Positions 1 to 8,066 are shown, numbered from the stretch's first letter. The stretch is DNA of 29,659 bases from an uncultured Mycoplasmatota bacterium (GCA_946494345.1 CAMMBX010000005.1:1-29659), one strand, 5' to 3'. A program made the numbers and translations. Notes: generated from the letters alone by a model not told the origin.

Positions 1-53
1 TTGTTTGTTATCCACATTATAAATCGGTATCATTTTAACTAATGTTTAACATA

Positions 54-353
54 TTACTCTAAATAGCTAGTATCTAAGTAAGCTTTGGTATATATTTTTT
101 CTTTAGGATAAGATACTGGAGATATGCCAGGAGTTATATTATTTTTTACGGCATATATTTGATTTAAGTTTTTATTATAAGCTTCCATGGCACAATAGGT
201 ATTTTTATAGTACTTATTGTCTTCATATTCTTCATACTTTAATAACGTATTTTTAATCTCAAAATAATCTCTTGTTTTTAATCCTTCAGTACAACCTTTA
301 ATAACAAATTCTTCTGTTGTTAACTGCAATATTTCATCAATATTTTTATTCAT
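54..353 (-). CDS. Hypothetical protein, 99 aa
   Basis: I do not recognise this family. The product is a small, hydrophilic protein without a signal peptide or membrane segment. The N-terminal half is predicted helical and rich in Glu, Lys and Tyr; the C-terminal third is less regular, with several Pro and Tyr. It starts at an ATG with an upstream GAAGTGAG ribosome binding site, and a good promoter lies 25-50 bases further upstream. It is transcribed divergently from xerD with an 83-base gap. Little sequence is left before the window edge, so whether it is the last gene of its unit cannot be judged. Real gene likely; function unknown. Confidence 0.65.
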   Translation of the reverse strand: MNKNIDEILQLTTEEFVIKGCTEGLKTRDYFEIKNTLLKYEEYEDNKYYKNTYCAMEAYNKNLNQIYAVKNNITPGISPVSYPKEKIYTKAYLDTSYLE

Positions 354-377
354 AATCTCACTTCAAAACTGAATATT

Positions 378-405
378 ATTATACATACTTTTACAAAATT
401 TTCAA
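378..405 (-). promoter_or_regulatory. Sigma-A promoter for the 99-aa gene
   Basis: On the minus strand TTGAAA (400-405), a 16-base spacer and a perfect TATAAT (378-383) precede the ATG at 353. It overlaps the xerD promoter on the other strand, so the two starts may compete for polymerase. Confidence 0.6.
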
Positions 406-418
406 ATAGTTATATAAT
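390..418 (+). promoter_or_regulatory. Sigma-A promoter for xerD-deoB
   Basis: TTTACA (390-395), a 17-base spacer and a perfect TATAAT (413-418). The predicted start of transcription falls near base 425, at the ribosome binding site GAGG (425-428), so the mRNA leader would be only about 12 bases long. Confidence 0.65.
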
Positions 419-436
419 AAAAATGAGGATGATGTT

Positions 437-1336
437 ATGGAAATAAAAACAGCTAAAGATAATTTTCTAGAATATTGTGAGTTTGAAAAAGGACTTTCTA
501 ATAATAGTATCAAAAGTTATGGCTATGAGATGAAAGATTATATTAATTTTTTAAAGAAAAAAAAGATCAGTGATACAAAGGATATAACCAAAGATTTAAT
601 TACTAAATATTTAAAATACTGCTATTTACGTAATGAAGATAGTAAAACAGTTGCACATAAACTTACTATTATTAAAAATTTTCACAATTATTTAGAGAAA
701 GAAGAAAATGAAACAGTTAATCCTAGTGAATTTATTGATAGACCTAAGACTAATAAAACTCTTCCTCATAGTTTAACGGTTGAAGAAGTTGATAGACTAT
801 TAGATATTAAACTAGAGAGTCCATTTGACTATAGAAATAAAGCTATGTTAGAATTAATGTATGGTTCAGGCCTAAGAGTATCAGAACTTGTTAGTTTAAC
901 TGTGTATGATATTGATTTTAATAATGATATTGTCAGAATAAAAGGAAAAGGCAGTAAAGAGAGAATTGTGCCTTTAAATGATATTGCAGTATATTATTTA
1001 AAGGAATATTTAGATAAGAGACATTTATTGTTAAAGAAAAAACAAACTGATTATCTATTCTTGAATTCTAGAGGTACTGGTATTTCAAGACAGGGTTTCT
1101 TTAAAAATCTAAAGGAAATATTAAAGGAAAAAGGTCTAAATCCAGAGATATCACCTCATAGTTTAAGACACTCTTTTGCTACCCATCTTTTAAATGGTGG
1201 TGCTGATCTTAGAAGTATTCAAATGCTTTTAGGACATTCTGATATTGCCACAACACGTATATATACACACATTACTAATGAGAAGATAAAGAATGATTAC
1301 TTAAATAATCATCCTAGAGCGAAAAAGGAGAAGTGA
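437..1336 (+). CDS. xerD: Tyrosine site-specific recombinase XerD/XerC type
   Basis: This is a 299-aa tyrosine recombinase of the length typical for Xer proteins, which resolve chromosome dimers at dif with FtsK. An N-terminal SAM-like core-binding domain (about residues 5-90) precedes the catalytic domain (about 110-290). All six catalytic positions are visible: R147 in GSGLRVSEL, K171 in KGKGSKER, H241 and R244 in PHSLRH, H267 in LGHSDI and the nucleophile Y276 in TRIYTH. It heads an operon with deoB, as in Bacillus, where ripX (xerD) lies beside drm (deoB) and spoIIM. I favour XerD over XerC from that neighbourhood. A phage or element integrase is unlikely because no mobile genes surround it. 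Confidence 0.9.
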   Translation: MEIKTAKDNFLEYCEFEKGLSNNSIKSYGYEMKDYINFLKKKKISDTKDITKDLITKYLKYCYLRNEDSKTVAHKLTIIKNFHNYLEKEENETVNPSEFIDRPKTNKTLPHSLTVEEVDRLLDIKLESPFDYRNKAMLELMYGSGLRVSELVSLTVYDIDFNNDIVRIKGKGSKERIVPLNDIAVYYLKEYLDKRHLLLKKKQTDYLFLNSRGTGISRQGFFKNLKEILKEKGLNPEISPHSLRHSFATHLLNGGADLRSIQMLLGHSDIATTRIYTHITNEKIKNDYLNNHPRAKKEK

Positions 1337-1338
1337 AG

Positions 1339-2508
1339 ATGAGATTTAAAAGAATATTTTTAATGGTTTTAGATTCTTTAGGAGTAGGGGAAGCAAATGA
1401 TGCAGCAAGTTATGGAGATAGTGGTGCTAATACACTTGGCCATATTAAAGAAAATTATGATTTATTTATTCCTAATCTTGCAAAAATAGGTTTTCTTAAT
1501 ACTTTGAATATGGATGAAAATAATGATGTTGATGCTTATTATACTATTGCAAGACCTAATAATGCTGGAAAAGATACTTTAGCAGGTCATTATGAGATGA
1601 TGGGAATTACTTCTAATATTCCTTTTAAAACTTTTAATGAAAATGGATTTCCTATTGAATTAATAGATGAGATTGAAAAAGAAACAGGTAGAAGAGTTAT
1701 AGGTAATAAATGTAGTAATGATAATTCTATTATTAATGAACTTGGAGAAAGACAACTAGATTATGGATCATTAATCGTCTATACATCAGCTGATTCTGAT
1801 TTGCAAATTGCGGCTCATGAAGATGTTATTAGTCCAGAACTTCTTTATAGTTATTGTGAGAAGGTTCGTAAATTAACGTTAAAAGATGAGTTTTTAGTAG
1901 GAAGAGTTATTGCTAGACCTTTTACTGGTAGTAAAGGAAGATTTAGATTAAATAATGCAGGAAGAAAAGATTATCCAGTAACTCCACCGTCTAGAACAAT
2001 TTTAGATGACTTAAATGAGAATAATTATAATGTTATTGCTATTGGGAAAATGAATGATATTTTTAGTAAAACAGGAATAAATAAGACTTTAAAAGCTTCT
2101 TCAAACATGGATGCAATTAATAAGTTAACTAATATTATGGATAAAAAGTTTACAGGATTATGTATGGTTAATTTATGTGACTTTGATAGTTTATATGGAC
2201 ATTTACGAGATGTTGAGGGATATGCTAAGGCTATTGAAGAGTTAGATGTAGAAATGCCAATAATTTTAAATAAGCTTGAAGTAGATGATTTGTTAATTAT
2301 AACTGCTGATCATGGTAATGACCCTACTTTTAGAGGTAATGATCATACTAGAGAAAATGTCCCTTTAATTTTTTATAGTAGAAGTTTTAAGGATCCAAAA
2401 CGTTTAGAAATACAAGATACAATGGCAGTGGTTGGTGCTACTATTGCTGATAATTTTGAGATAAATCCTCCTGAAATAGGTACTAGTATTTTAGACGAAT
2501 TAGAATAG
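1339..2508 (+). CDS. deoB: Phosphopentomutase DeoB
   Basis: DeoB interconverts (deoxy)ribose 1-phosphate and 5-phosphate, linking nucleoside salvage to central metabolism in the cytoplasm. The protein belongs to the alkaline phosphatase-like metalloenzyme superfamily. The N-terminal LDSLGVGEAND carries metal ligand D12. DTLAGHYEMMG carries T80, the phosphorylated Thr. CDFDSLYGH (D281, D283, H288), TADHGND (D324, H325) and NDHTRE (H336) complete the two-Mn site. The 389-aa length is normal. A GTG six bases upstream (1333) would also open the frame, but the AAGGAG site at 1325-1330 is spaced for the ATG at 1339. The gene starts two bases after the xerD stop, so coupled translation is likely. 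Confidence 0.93.
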   Translation: MRFKRIFLMVLDSLGVGEANDAASYGDSGANTLGHIKENYDLFIPNLAKIGFLNTLNMDENNDVDAYYTIARPNNAGKDTLAGHYEMMGITSNIPFKTFNENGFPIELIDEIEKETGRRVIGNKCSNDNSIINELGERQLDYGSLIVYTSADSDLQIAAHEDVISPELLYSYCEKVRKLTLKDEFLVGRVIARPFTGSKGRFRLNNAGRKDYPVTPPSRTILDDLNENNYNVIAIGKMNDIFSKTGINKTLKASSNMDAINKLTNIMDKKFTGLCMVNLCDFDSLYGHLRDVEGYAKAIEELDVEMPIILNKLEVDDLLIITADHGNDPTFRGNDHTRENVPLIFYSRSFKDPKRLEIQDTMAVVGATIADNFEINPPEIGTSILDELE

Positions 2509-2533
2509 GGAAGAGTAGGGAGAAAGTAAAAGA

Positions 2534-2557
2534 ACTAATAGGTTTTAATCTATTAGT
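2534..2557. terminator. Bidirectional terminator between convergent deoB and DUF1540 gene
   Basis: The stem ACTAATAG / CTATTAGT (2534-2541, 2550-2557) has an 8-base loop. It is followed on the plus strand by a T-rich tract (2558-2573) and on the minus strand by a weaker T-rich tract. It overlaps the last codon and stop of the minus gene. Confidence 0.5.
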
Positions 2558-2729
2558 CTTCTTCATTTTTTTCAAAACTTGAACATACTGTTTGTTCTTG
2601 ATCTTTTACTTCGTCGCATGGACAGTCGCAGTTGCTACTAACTTTAATTTCATCTAAGTTGCATTCTTTATTATTGCTATTGTATTTGCAACTATCAACG
2701 TCACATTTGATACTTTGTTTCTTTTTCAT
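2553..2729 (-). CDS. DUF1540 cysteine-rich mini-protein, 58 aa
   Basis: This small gene translates to a 58-aa protein with seven cysteines (C9, C14, C23, C34, C36, C38, C49). The pattern IKCDVDSCKYN, KECNLDEIKV and TVCSSF is the DUF1540 signature, usually read as a small metal-binding domain; its function is not known. The CDC-P-C cluster at 34-38 adds a second thiol group. It starts at an ATG preceded by AAGGAGAG, and a perfect TATAAT (2747-2752 on the minus strand) lies just upstream without a clear -35. It is convergent with deoB. The reading is supported by the family pattern, the ribosome binding site and the terminator at its end. Confidence 0.82.
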   Translation of the reverse strand: MKKKQSIKCDVDSCKYNSNNKECNLDEIKVSSNCDCPCDEVKDQEQTVCSSFEKNEED

Positions 2730-2752
2730 TTTATCTCTCCTTCACTATTATA

Positions 2753-3195
2753 TTTCCCAAAAATTAAGGTATTATTCCCCTATTTTTTTGATTTACTTCC
2801 CCTACTTTATATTTTAGGACAAAAAGGGTAGATGATTAAATATTTTTTTAACATGATAATATTATTAATAGTATGTAATATGTAATTATTAATTATTATT
2901 TATTATAGTATATAGTTAAACATAAACATATCTACAATTTATAATAATTGATTAATAAAGTATTTATATTATGATTGTTTGAATTTGAAGAAATTAAAAG
3001 ATATATTTAATAATGTTTATATTTTAAATTATAGAAAGCTTGATTAAATCATTCTTATTAATTAATAGTTATTAGTCTAAAAAAACAAAACATCATACTT
3101 CCTATAATATATGTTATGTTAACTAATGCAACCCGAAAAAGTTTTTTCTTTTCTGGTTATAATATAGCATATAACCAATAAAAAAACAAGGAATA
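2753..3195. other. Gene-free AT-rich stretch
   Basis: I find no supported gene here on either strand. It is extremely AT-rich, with many short inverted TAAT/ATTA runs. The clearest structure is GGTTATA (3155-3161) paired with TATAACC (3170-3176). Neither side carries a convincing U-tract, so I do not call it a terminator for the minus-strand gene ending at 3196. Confidence 0.6.
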
Positions 3196-3381
3196 TTAAT
3201 CATTATCTTCCTCATTTAATAATCTTTCTTTTTCTTTTTCAACTTCTATTTCAAATCTAGCTTGTCTTTTAATGTCTCTTTTTCGCAAAAAACTAATAAT
3301 AATTAATGCTAAAATTAAAGGTAAACCTAACATTAAAAACCAACCAAATAAAGAAGTAAAAAGAATCTCAGAATTACTCAT
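3196..3381 (-). CDS. Small single-pass membrane protein, 61 aa
   Basis: I do not recognise a family. Residues about 7-32 form one hydrophobic membrane helix containing a GW-FLMLGLP turn. A strongly charged tail (about 33-61) follows, rich in Arg, Lys and Glu and likely a short coiled coil facing the cytoplasm. It starts at ATG after AGAGGTG and has its own extended -10 promoter, so it is probably monocistronic. The architecture resembles many small accessory subunits of membrane complexes, but nothing nearby identifies a partner. Confidence 0.7.
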   Translation of the reverse strand: MSNSEILFTSLFGWFLMLGLPLILALIIISFLRKRDIKRQARFEIEVEKEKERLLNEEDND

Positions 3382-3405
3382 ATATATACACCTCTCTACA
3401 ATTTA

Positions 3406-3414
3406 ATTATATCA
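3406..3414 (-). promoter_or_regulatory. Extended -10 promoter for the 61-aa membrane protein
   Basis: The minus strand reads TGATATAAT: extended TG at 3413-3414 and a perfect -10 at 3406-3411. There is no good -35. It lies about 25 bases upstream of the ATG. Confidence 0.5.
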
Positions 3415-3471
3415 GAAAATATAATACTACTACCCTACTTAAAAAATACTTTACATATTGTTTACACAATG

Positions 3472-3499
3472 AAAAGAGAGCTTTTAAAAACTCTCTTTT
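3472..3499 (-). terminator. Intrinsic terminator of the XRE gene
   Basis: A perfect 9-bp stem AAAAGAGAG / CTCTCTTTT (3472-3480, 3491-3499) has a 10-base loop and ends in T4 on the minus strand. It lies 40 bases after the stop of the regulator gene. Confidence 0.6.
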
Positions 3500-3538
3500 A
3501 AAAAATAAGAATATAATTTATTTTGTGGTTTTGTTAAA

Positions 3539-4306
3539 TTATACTTTCCTTGACTGTATCTCAGCTATTTTCTCAAGAACTTCTTTAGCGTTAGTTTCAT
3601 TTATTTCGCTGTAACCAAGTTCTCTTAAAGCTTGAACTTTTGCAGTATTTAATTCTTGAGTACGACTAAGTTTTTCTTCTTTTTTAGCTTCAATATCTTG
3701 AACAAATCTTTTGTGAGTTTCAGCAATTTTATTTTTAGAAGCACCTCCATTATGATATAGAGTCATAGCAGAGAATAAAATACTTTCAAAAATAAACTGT
3801 TTATTTTTATCAAAGGCAAACTCTAAAGGATCAGTAAATCCCATTGATTTAGACATATATGCTAGAATATATCTTAATTCATCAGCAGTTTCCATAGACT
3901 GTAAGTAATGATATAAATATACATAAGTGTTATATGTAGTTTTAGTTTTATCTTCTACTAGTTTTTCTTTTAATAAATTTATAATATCTGCTAATAATTC
4001 TTGTTCTTTTTTATTAAAACATTTTAAGTCTGCTAATACTTCCCTATTTGAAGAGTCTTTTACACCTTCATTTAATCTATTTTCAACTTCAATAATATAA
4101 TCACTTGTTACAGTTATTCCTTGTACTCCTTCTTCATCATCAATATTTAGTAGGGCAAGTAATCTTACAGCTTTTTCTTTTGGCCATAATGATAGACTAT
4201 CTAAAGCTAGATAATTATATAACATCTGTCTTGAAACACCCAAATATTTAGCTAACCTTACTTTAGAAATTCCAAGTTCACTTAATAATTCGTTTAAATC
4301 TTTCAT
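3539..4306 (-). CDS. XRE-family DNA-binding protein, 255 aa
   Basis: The N-terminus carries a Cro/C1-type helix-turn-helix (about residues 11-54), with KVRLAKYLGVSRQMLYNYL as the clear turn-recognition segment. The remaining 200 residues are predicted helical and match no family I know; the last 50 are charged and look like a coiled coil. It is therefore a likely transcriptional regulator with a helical effector or oligomerisation region. A GTG four codons upstream also opens the frame, but AGGTGG at 4315-4320 sits eight bases before the ATG at 4306, which I chose. It is monocistronic with its own promoter and terminator. A TTGAC-N7-GTCAA palindrome overlaps the -35, suggesting autoregulation. 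Confidence 0.75.
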   Translation of the reverse strand: MKDLNELLSELGISKVRLAKYLGVSRQMLYNYLALDSLSLWPKEKAVRLLALLNIDDEEGVQGITVTSDYIIEVENRLNEGVKDSSNREVLADLKCFNKKEQELLADIINLLKEKLVEDKTKTTYNTYVYLYHYLQSMETADELRYILAYMSKSMGFTDPLEFAFDKNKQFIFESILFSAMTLYHNGGASKNKIAETHKRFVQDIEAKKEEKLSRTQELNTAKVQALRELGYSEINETNAKEVLEKIAEIQSRKV

Positions 4307-4327
4307 GTCACACACCACCTATAATAC

Positions 4328-4356
4328 ATTTTAATTAGTTTGACAAGTTTAGTCAA
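4328..4356 (-). promoter_or_regulatory. Promoter of the XRE gene with overlapping palindrome
   Basis: TTGACT (4351-4356), a 17-base spacer and TAAAAT (4328-4333), ahead of the ATG at 4306. The inverted repeat TTGAC-N7-GTCAA (4340-4356) covers the -35 and part of the spacer, the usual place for a self-repressing XRE operator. Promoter: good match. Operator: inference. Confidence 0.55.
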
Positions 4357-4381
4357 GTAAAATTTATGTAAAATACTTTAC

Positions 4382-4410
4382 AAAGAAAAAGAGGCTATAG
4401 TAAATACCAT
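4382..4410 (-). terminator. Possible weak terminator after mnmA
   Basis: On the minus strand a short GGTAT...ATAGCC stem with one bulged G overlaps the mnmA stop. The tract TCTTTTTCTTTG follows it. The stem is weak, so this is tentative. Confidence 0.3.
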
Positions 4411-5504
4411 AACTTCTTATTATCTTTTCTTACTTCTTTAACAATACCTCCACCTAAACAGTATTCTCCGTGATAGAAAACACATGCTTGTCCAGGTGTT
4501 ACAGCTTTAACTCGCTCATATCTTACTAATATTTCACCATTATCTAAATATTCTAATTTAATATTTACATCTTTTGATCTGTATCTAAATTTTGCTGTAC
4601 ATTCATTTGGTCTTTCATCGCAATTAAAGTTAATATCTTCTAAAATAGCACTATCCGAATACAAGTATTCATTTTCTTCTCCTTCTGCTACATATAAAAT
4701 ATTTTTATTTAAGTCTTTTCCTACAACAAATAACTTATCTTTAGTACCACCTACATCAAGTCCCCTTCTCTGCCCTATTGTGTAATACATTAAACCAATA
4801 TGTTTTCCTAGTACCTCATTAGTTTCTATATTAACAATATCTCCTTTCCTATTAGGTAAATAATTTTTAAGAAAGTTTTTAAAGTTTCTTTCACCAATAA
4901 AGCATATTCCGGTAGAATCTTTTTTCTTAGCAGTTACTAGTCCATAAGATTCAGCAATTTTTCTAACTTCTTTTTTATCTTTAATATCTCCTAAAGGAAA
5001 CAATACATTTTTTAACTGCTCTTTAGATACTTGTGATAAAAAATAGGTTTGATCTTTATTTTCTTCATGGCTTCTCATAAGTCTACCATTTTCTATTTTG
5101 GCATAGTGACCTGTAGCAATATAGTCAGCGCCAAGTTTTTTCGCTTCCTTTACGAATAGGTCAAATTTAATATATTTATTACACATGATATCAGGATTTG
5201 GGGTTCTTCCTTTTTTTAACTCATCTAAAAAATAAGTAAAAACGTCACCCCAATATTCTTTAATAAAGTCAACTCTATGTAAAGGTATTCCTAATTTTTC
5301 ACATACGGCTTTAGCATCATTATAATCTTCTTCTTGAGGGCAAATATTGTTGTTTAAATTGGGATTACCTAGAAAGTCATTATTAATGGAACTATCCCAA
5401 TTACGCATAAAAAGGCCAATAACATCGTAGCCTTGTTCTTTTAACAGAATAGCAGCGACTGATGAATCTACACCTCCGCTCATCCCTACAACAACTTTCT
5501 TCAT
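4395..5504 (-). CDS. mnmA: tRNA-uridine 2-sulfurtransferase MnmA
   Basis: MnmA inserts sulfur at C2 of wobble U34 in tRNA-Lys, -Glu and -Gln, using ATP and a persulfide relay. The N-terminal PP-loop SGGVDSS (residues 9-15) binds ATP. The catalytic Cys pair is C108 in NPDIMCN and C201 in STGICFIG. The tRNA-recognition middle part and the C-terminal beta-barrel (about 290-369, with TPGQACVFY) are present. The 369-aa length is standard. The ATG has an AGAGGTGG site and a TTGAAA-17-TATAAT promoter. No desulfurase gene lies beside it here, so it is probably a single-gene unit. Confidence 0.94.
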   Translation of the reverse strand: MKKVVVGMSGGVDSSVAAILLKEQGYDVIGLFMRNWDSSINNDFLGNPNLNNNICPQEEDYNDAKAVCEKLGIPLHRVDFIKEYWGDVFTYFLDELKKGRTPNPDIMCNKYIKFDLFVKEAKKLGADYIATGHYAKIENGRLMRSHEENKDQTYFLSQVSKEQLKNVLFPLGDIKDKKEVRKIAESYGLVTAKKKDSTGICFIGERNFKNFLKNYLPNRKGDIVNIETNEVLGKHIGLMYYTIGQRRGLDVGGTKDKLFVVGKDLNKNILYVAEGEENEYLYSDSAILEDINFNCDERPNECTAKFRYRSKDVNIKLEYLDNGEILVRYERVKAVTPGQACVFYHGEYCLGGGIVKEVRKDNKKLWYLL

Positions 5505-5527
5505 AGTACCACCTCTAATTCCTACTA

Positions 5528-5556
5528 ATTATACTATAGAAATCTTTTATTTTCAA
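5528..5556 (-). promoter_or_regulatory. Sigma-A promoter for mnmA
   Basis: On the minus strand: TTGAAA (5551-5556), a 17-base spacer and TATAAT (5528-5533). It is back to back with the promoter of the gene starting at 5602. Confidence 0.65.
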
Positions 5557-5564
5557 GAAAAACG

Positions 5565-5573
5565 TGTTATAAT
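5565..5573 (+). promoter_or_regulatory. Extended -10 promoter for the 584-aa gene
   Basis: TGTTATAAT: extended TG at 5565-5566 and a perfect -10 at 5568-5573. The -35 is poor. It lies about 28 bases upstream of the ATG at 5602. Confidence 0.5.
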
Positions 5574-5601
5574 ATGTAGTACAACTTTGAGGGGTGGTTT
5601 A

Positions 5602-7356
5602 ATGAATATATCTTTTAACAAAATTATTAACTTAGAAAAAGATATTTCTATAGATGATTTAAAAGATGCTTTAGAAGATTTTTTAACTATTGAAGATGAA
5701 AAATTAAAAGAGGAATTTTTATCTAAATGTAAAAACGTTATTATATCTTTTCTTAATAAATTATTGCCTATGGTAGATGAATATCCCGCTTCTATTTCAT
5801 ATAACAAAACAGCTTTTAAAATAGATAGACTTCTATATTGGGCTAATTTTTTATATGGTGATAGTATTTTTCCTTTATTTAATAGAAATATACAAAATGT
5901 AAAAGATAATTCTCTTTATTTATACTCTTTAGCTAGATATCGTAATAATGTTAATATAGATTTATTTGATGATAAAGAATTGCTCTTAGATTTAGATATG
6001 TATACTAAATCAAATGAATTAAAATCTAAATATAGTGATATTAGTAAAGATGTATTAGAGGATGCTTATTACTTATATTTTAGTCTTAATAACTTTTTAG
6101 ATAAAGAAGATTACGAAGAAAGAAAAAGAAAATTTATGGCTAAAAATAATATTGGGCCAAGTATATTAAAAGATTATGTTGAAGCATATGGGATTTTATA
6201 TTTGAATACTCCCTTAAAAAAGATAGATAAGATGATAAAATTAGTTGATAATAATCATTTTTATTTTTCTAATGATTTCTTTAAATTTGGGGGTATTTTA
6301 AACGATATTATAAATAGTAATGATATTAACTATATAAAAACTATTGTATATAATAATCATCTTTCTTCTTATGGAGTAAAAAGTTTTATTGAAAAATATA
6401 AATTTTATAATAAAAAGTATACTGATAATTTAGATAGTATAATTGAGAAAGTAAATCTTGCTATAAAACTTTTAGAAAAAGAGCATAAATATATTCATTA
6501 TTCTATCGCTTTAATGAAAATAGAAAAATGTAATGATATGGAAGAAATCAAAATGATAGTTAAAAATAATATAACATATTTAACAAATAATAATGTAGAG
6601 ATATTTATTAGAAATTATAGAATTATTTTAGATGATAAAAAGAAGCAGGAATTAGAAGAACAATTGTTAAGTAAAATAGAGCAAGCAAAAGAAGAAATAA
6701 AAAAAGAGGGAGTATTAGAAAAAGAAAGAAGAAAAGAAAATCTATATAATAGTGTTGATTTTAATATATTTTTAAGTTCTGATATTAAAAGTAAAGATGA
6801 TTTTTGCAAGCTTATGGATATTGGAGAAAATGATTTTAATGCTTTATTTTCAATGCTAGAAGTTAAAGATAATGAACTATATTTAAAAATTAAAGAGAAA
6901 ATGCAATCTTTACAAGGTCAAAGATATGTTGTTTTACTTAATAAAGTAAATGATATTGCTAATAAAATTACTAATGGAATAAAACTAGAAGATGGTAGTA
7001 AAAGAAATTTTGAAATACTTGATTATTTTCTTAGTACTAAATTAGACTTTGATAACTTTATAGATTTATATACTAGAAATAAAAATATAGATGTAGCATC
7101 TTTAAAATCAATTAAGATGTTCTTTAGAAGTAATAAATTAACTAGTAAATTAAATATTAAACAAGAACTTGATGGTAAAACCATATTTATGATAGATAAT
7201 ACTCCTTATGAAGTTACAAGGGATGAAAAAGAAGAGGTTATTAAATATTTAGAAGAAAAAGAGATTCCTATTTATATTAAAATATATAAACAAGCTTTAA
7301 AAAGACATATTAAAGGTAATTTAATTGAAAAAGATAAGACCTTGAGTCTTAATTAA
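5602..7356 (+). CDS. Large helical hypothetical protein, 584 aa
   Basis: I do not recognise this protein. It is almost entirely alpha-helical, rich in Lys, Asn, Ile and Asp, with no signal peptide or membrane span. A charged coiled coil occupies roughly residues 348-380. A C-terminal module of about 130 residues follows, with a pattern like LDYFLSTKLDFDNFIDLYTR and ending IPIYIKIYKQALKRH. The same architecture, including a matching end (MPLYKGVIHGALKHQ), occurs in the gene at 20045-21322, so the two look like members of one lineage-specific family. A TTG at 5587 could open the frame, but GAGGGGTGG (5589-5597) is placed for the ATG at 5602. It converges with spoIIM; the stop codons overlap. 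Confidence 0.75.
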   Translation: MNISFNKIINLEKDISIDDLKDALEDFLTIEDEKLKEEFLSKCKNVIISFLNKLLPMVDEYPASISYNKTAFKIDRLLYWANFLYGDSIFPLFNRNIQNVKDNSLYLYSLARYRNNVNIDLFDDKELLLDLDMYTKSNELKSKYSDISKDVLEDAYYLYFSLNNFLDKEDYEERKRKFMAKNNIGPSILKDYVEAYGILYLNTPLKKIDKMIKLVDNNHFYFSNDFFKFGGILNDIINSNDINYIKTIVYNNHLSSYGVKSFIEKYKFYNKKYTDNLDSIIEKVNLAIKLLEKEHKYIHYSIALMKIEKCNDMEEIKMIVKNNITYLTNNNVEIFIRNYRIILDDKKKQELEEQLLSKIEQAKEEIKKEGVLEKERRKENLYNSVDFNIFLSSDIKSKDDFCKLMDIGENDFNALFSMLEVKDNELYLKIKEKMQSLQGQRYVVLLNKVNDIANKITNGIKLEDGSKRNFEILDYFLSTKLDFDNFIDLYTRNKNIDVASLKSIKMFFRSNKLTSKLNIKQELDGKTIFMIDNTPYEVTRDEKEEVIKYLEEKEIPIYIKIYKQALKRHIKGNLIEKDKTLSLN

Positions 7357-7982
7357 ACTACTAATTTAATTAAAGCTGGAGATAAGAATACTTCTATAAA
7401 ACTACAAGCAATATATACTAATAATACAGTTATATATACTTGTAAATATCTTTTCATTGACATTCTTAGGTTGATATCTTTACCCATAAATAAGTATTTA
7501 AACAGTTTAATGCCAAAATAAAGGGCATAGAAGCCTAAAAATAGAGCCATTAATAAAGTAATCAATTGATGGGGAAAAAGATAAGTAATAGCCTTTAAAA
7601 TGCCATTAAAATGATATGTATAAATAATAGAACTTAAAGAAAAACCAAAAATAAAAGAAGTTATAGCTAAAGATAGTATTATTATAGGTATTCCTATAAT
7701 TGATATTCCTAATAAAAAGATGAATGTTACAAAGAATATATTACCTATTAAGCTATTAATAAGAGCACTTTTATAATCTATATTATTATTTTTAATACTA
7801 TCAAAAAAACTATTTAAACTAGTAGTTACTAGATTATGATCACTTTGATTTAAAATAATTGCATAAATAATTCCTGCAATTAATCCTATAGTCATTACTA
7901 TTATAATAAAAATATATATTTTTTTCTGTTCTGCTAATTTATTAGTTACTTTGTTTTTTACTTTTTTTAATTTTAAATCCAT
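7353..7982 (-). CDS. spoIIM: Stage II sporulation protein M
   Basis: SpoIIM is a mother-cell membrane protein that joins SpoIID and SpoIIP in the complex driving septal peptidoglycan remodelling and engulfment. The 209-aa protein has a basic cytoplasmic N-terminus, a first membrane helix (about 22-44), an external loop, a central hydrophobic block (about 75-122), a third block beginning with the family's FPH motif (P137-H138, then about 140-165) and a last helix (about 178-200). Length and topology fit the SpoIIM/DUF95 family. The GTG nine bases upstream is less well spaced than the ATG at 7982, which follows AGGTG. It lies near xerD-deoB, as spoIIM does in Bacillus. I see no clear sigma-E promoter. 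Confidence 0.82.
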   Translation of the reverse strand: MDLKLKKVKNKVTNKLAEQKKIYIFIIIVMTIGLIAGIIYAIILNQSDHNLVTTSLNSFFDSIKNNNIDYKSALINSLIGNIFFVTFIFLLGISIIGIPIIILSLAITSFIFGFSLSSIIYTYHFNGILKAITYLFPHQLITLLMALFLGFYALYFGIKLFKYLFMGKDINLRMSMKRYLQVYITVLLVYIACSFIEVFLSPALIKLVV

Positions 7983-8037
7983 TATTATCACCTAGTAAAA
8001 CATATTCATAATTAAAATAATATTTACCTAAATTCAT

Positions 8038-8066
8038 TTTACAAAAATAGACTTTTTATATATAAT
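8038..8066 (+). promoter_or_regulatory. Strong sigma-A promoter for the 30-aa membrane peptide
   Basis: TTTACA (8038-8043), a 17-base spacer and a perfect TATAAT (8061-8066). The -35, spacing and -10 are the same as at xerD. A GAGGTGA site follows at 8073-8079. Confidence 0.6.

Noticed and set aside
2632..2817. 61-codon plus-strand frame, Leu/Ser-rich
   Set aside because: It is antisense to the DUF1540 gene and its upstream region, and the Leu runs are a by-product of the AT-rich complement.
2833..2886. 17-codon frame after AAAGGGTAG in the gene-free stretch
   Set aside because: It is too short and AT-driven, and has no promoter or terminator of its own.
3155..3176. GGTTATA/TATAACC hairpin as a terminator
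   Set aside because: A-rich sequence rather than a U-tract follows it on the minus strand, so it does not meet the pattern.
5553..5807. Open frame on the minus strand inside the 584-aa gene
   Set aside because: It lies opposite a well-supported gene with its own promoter and ribosome binding site, and has no ribosome binding site or family pattern itself. The same applies to the antisense or alternative frames at 6615-6809, 12296-12490, 14585-14782, 17975-18259, 18885-19106, 20604-20807, 21917-22204, 22356-22634 and 22897-23106.
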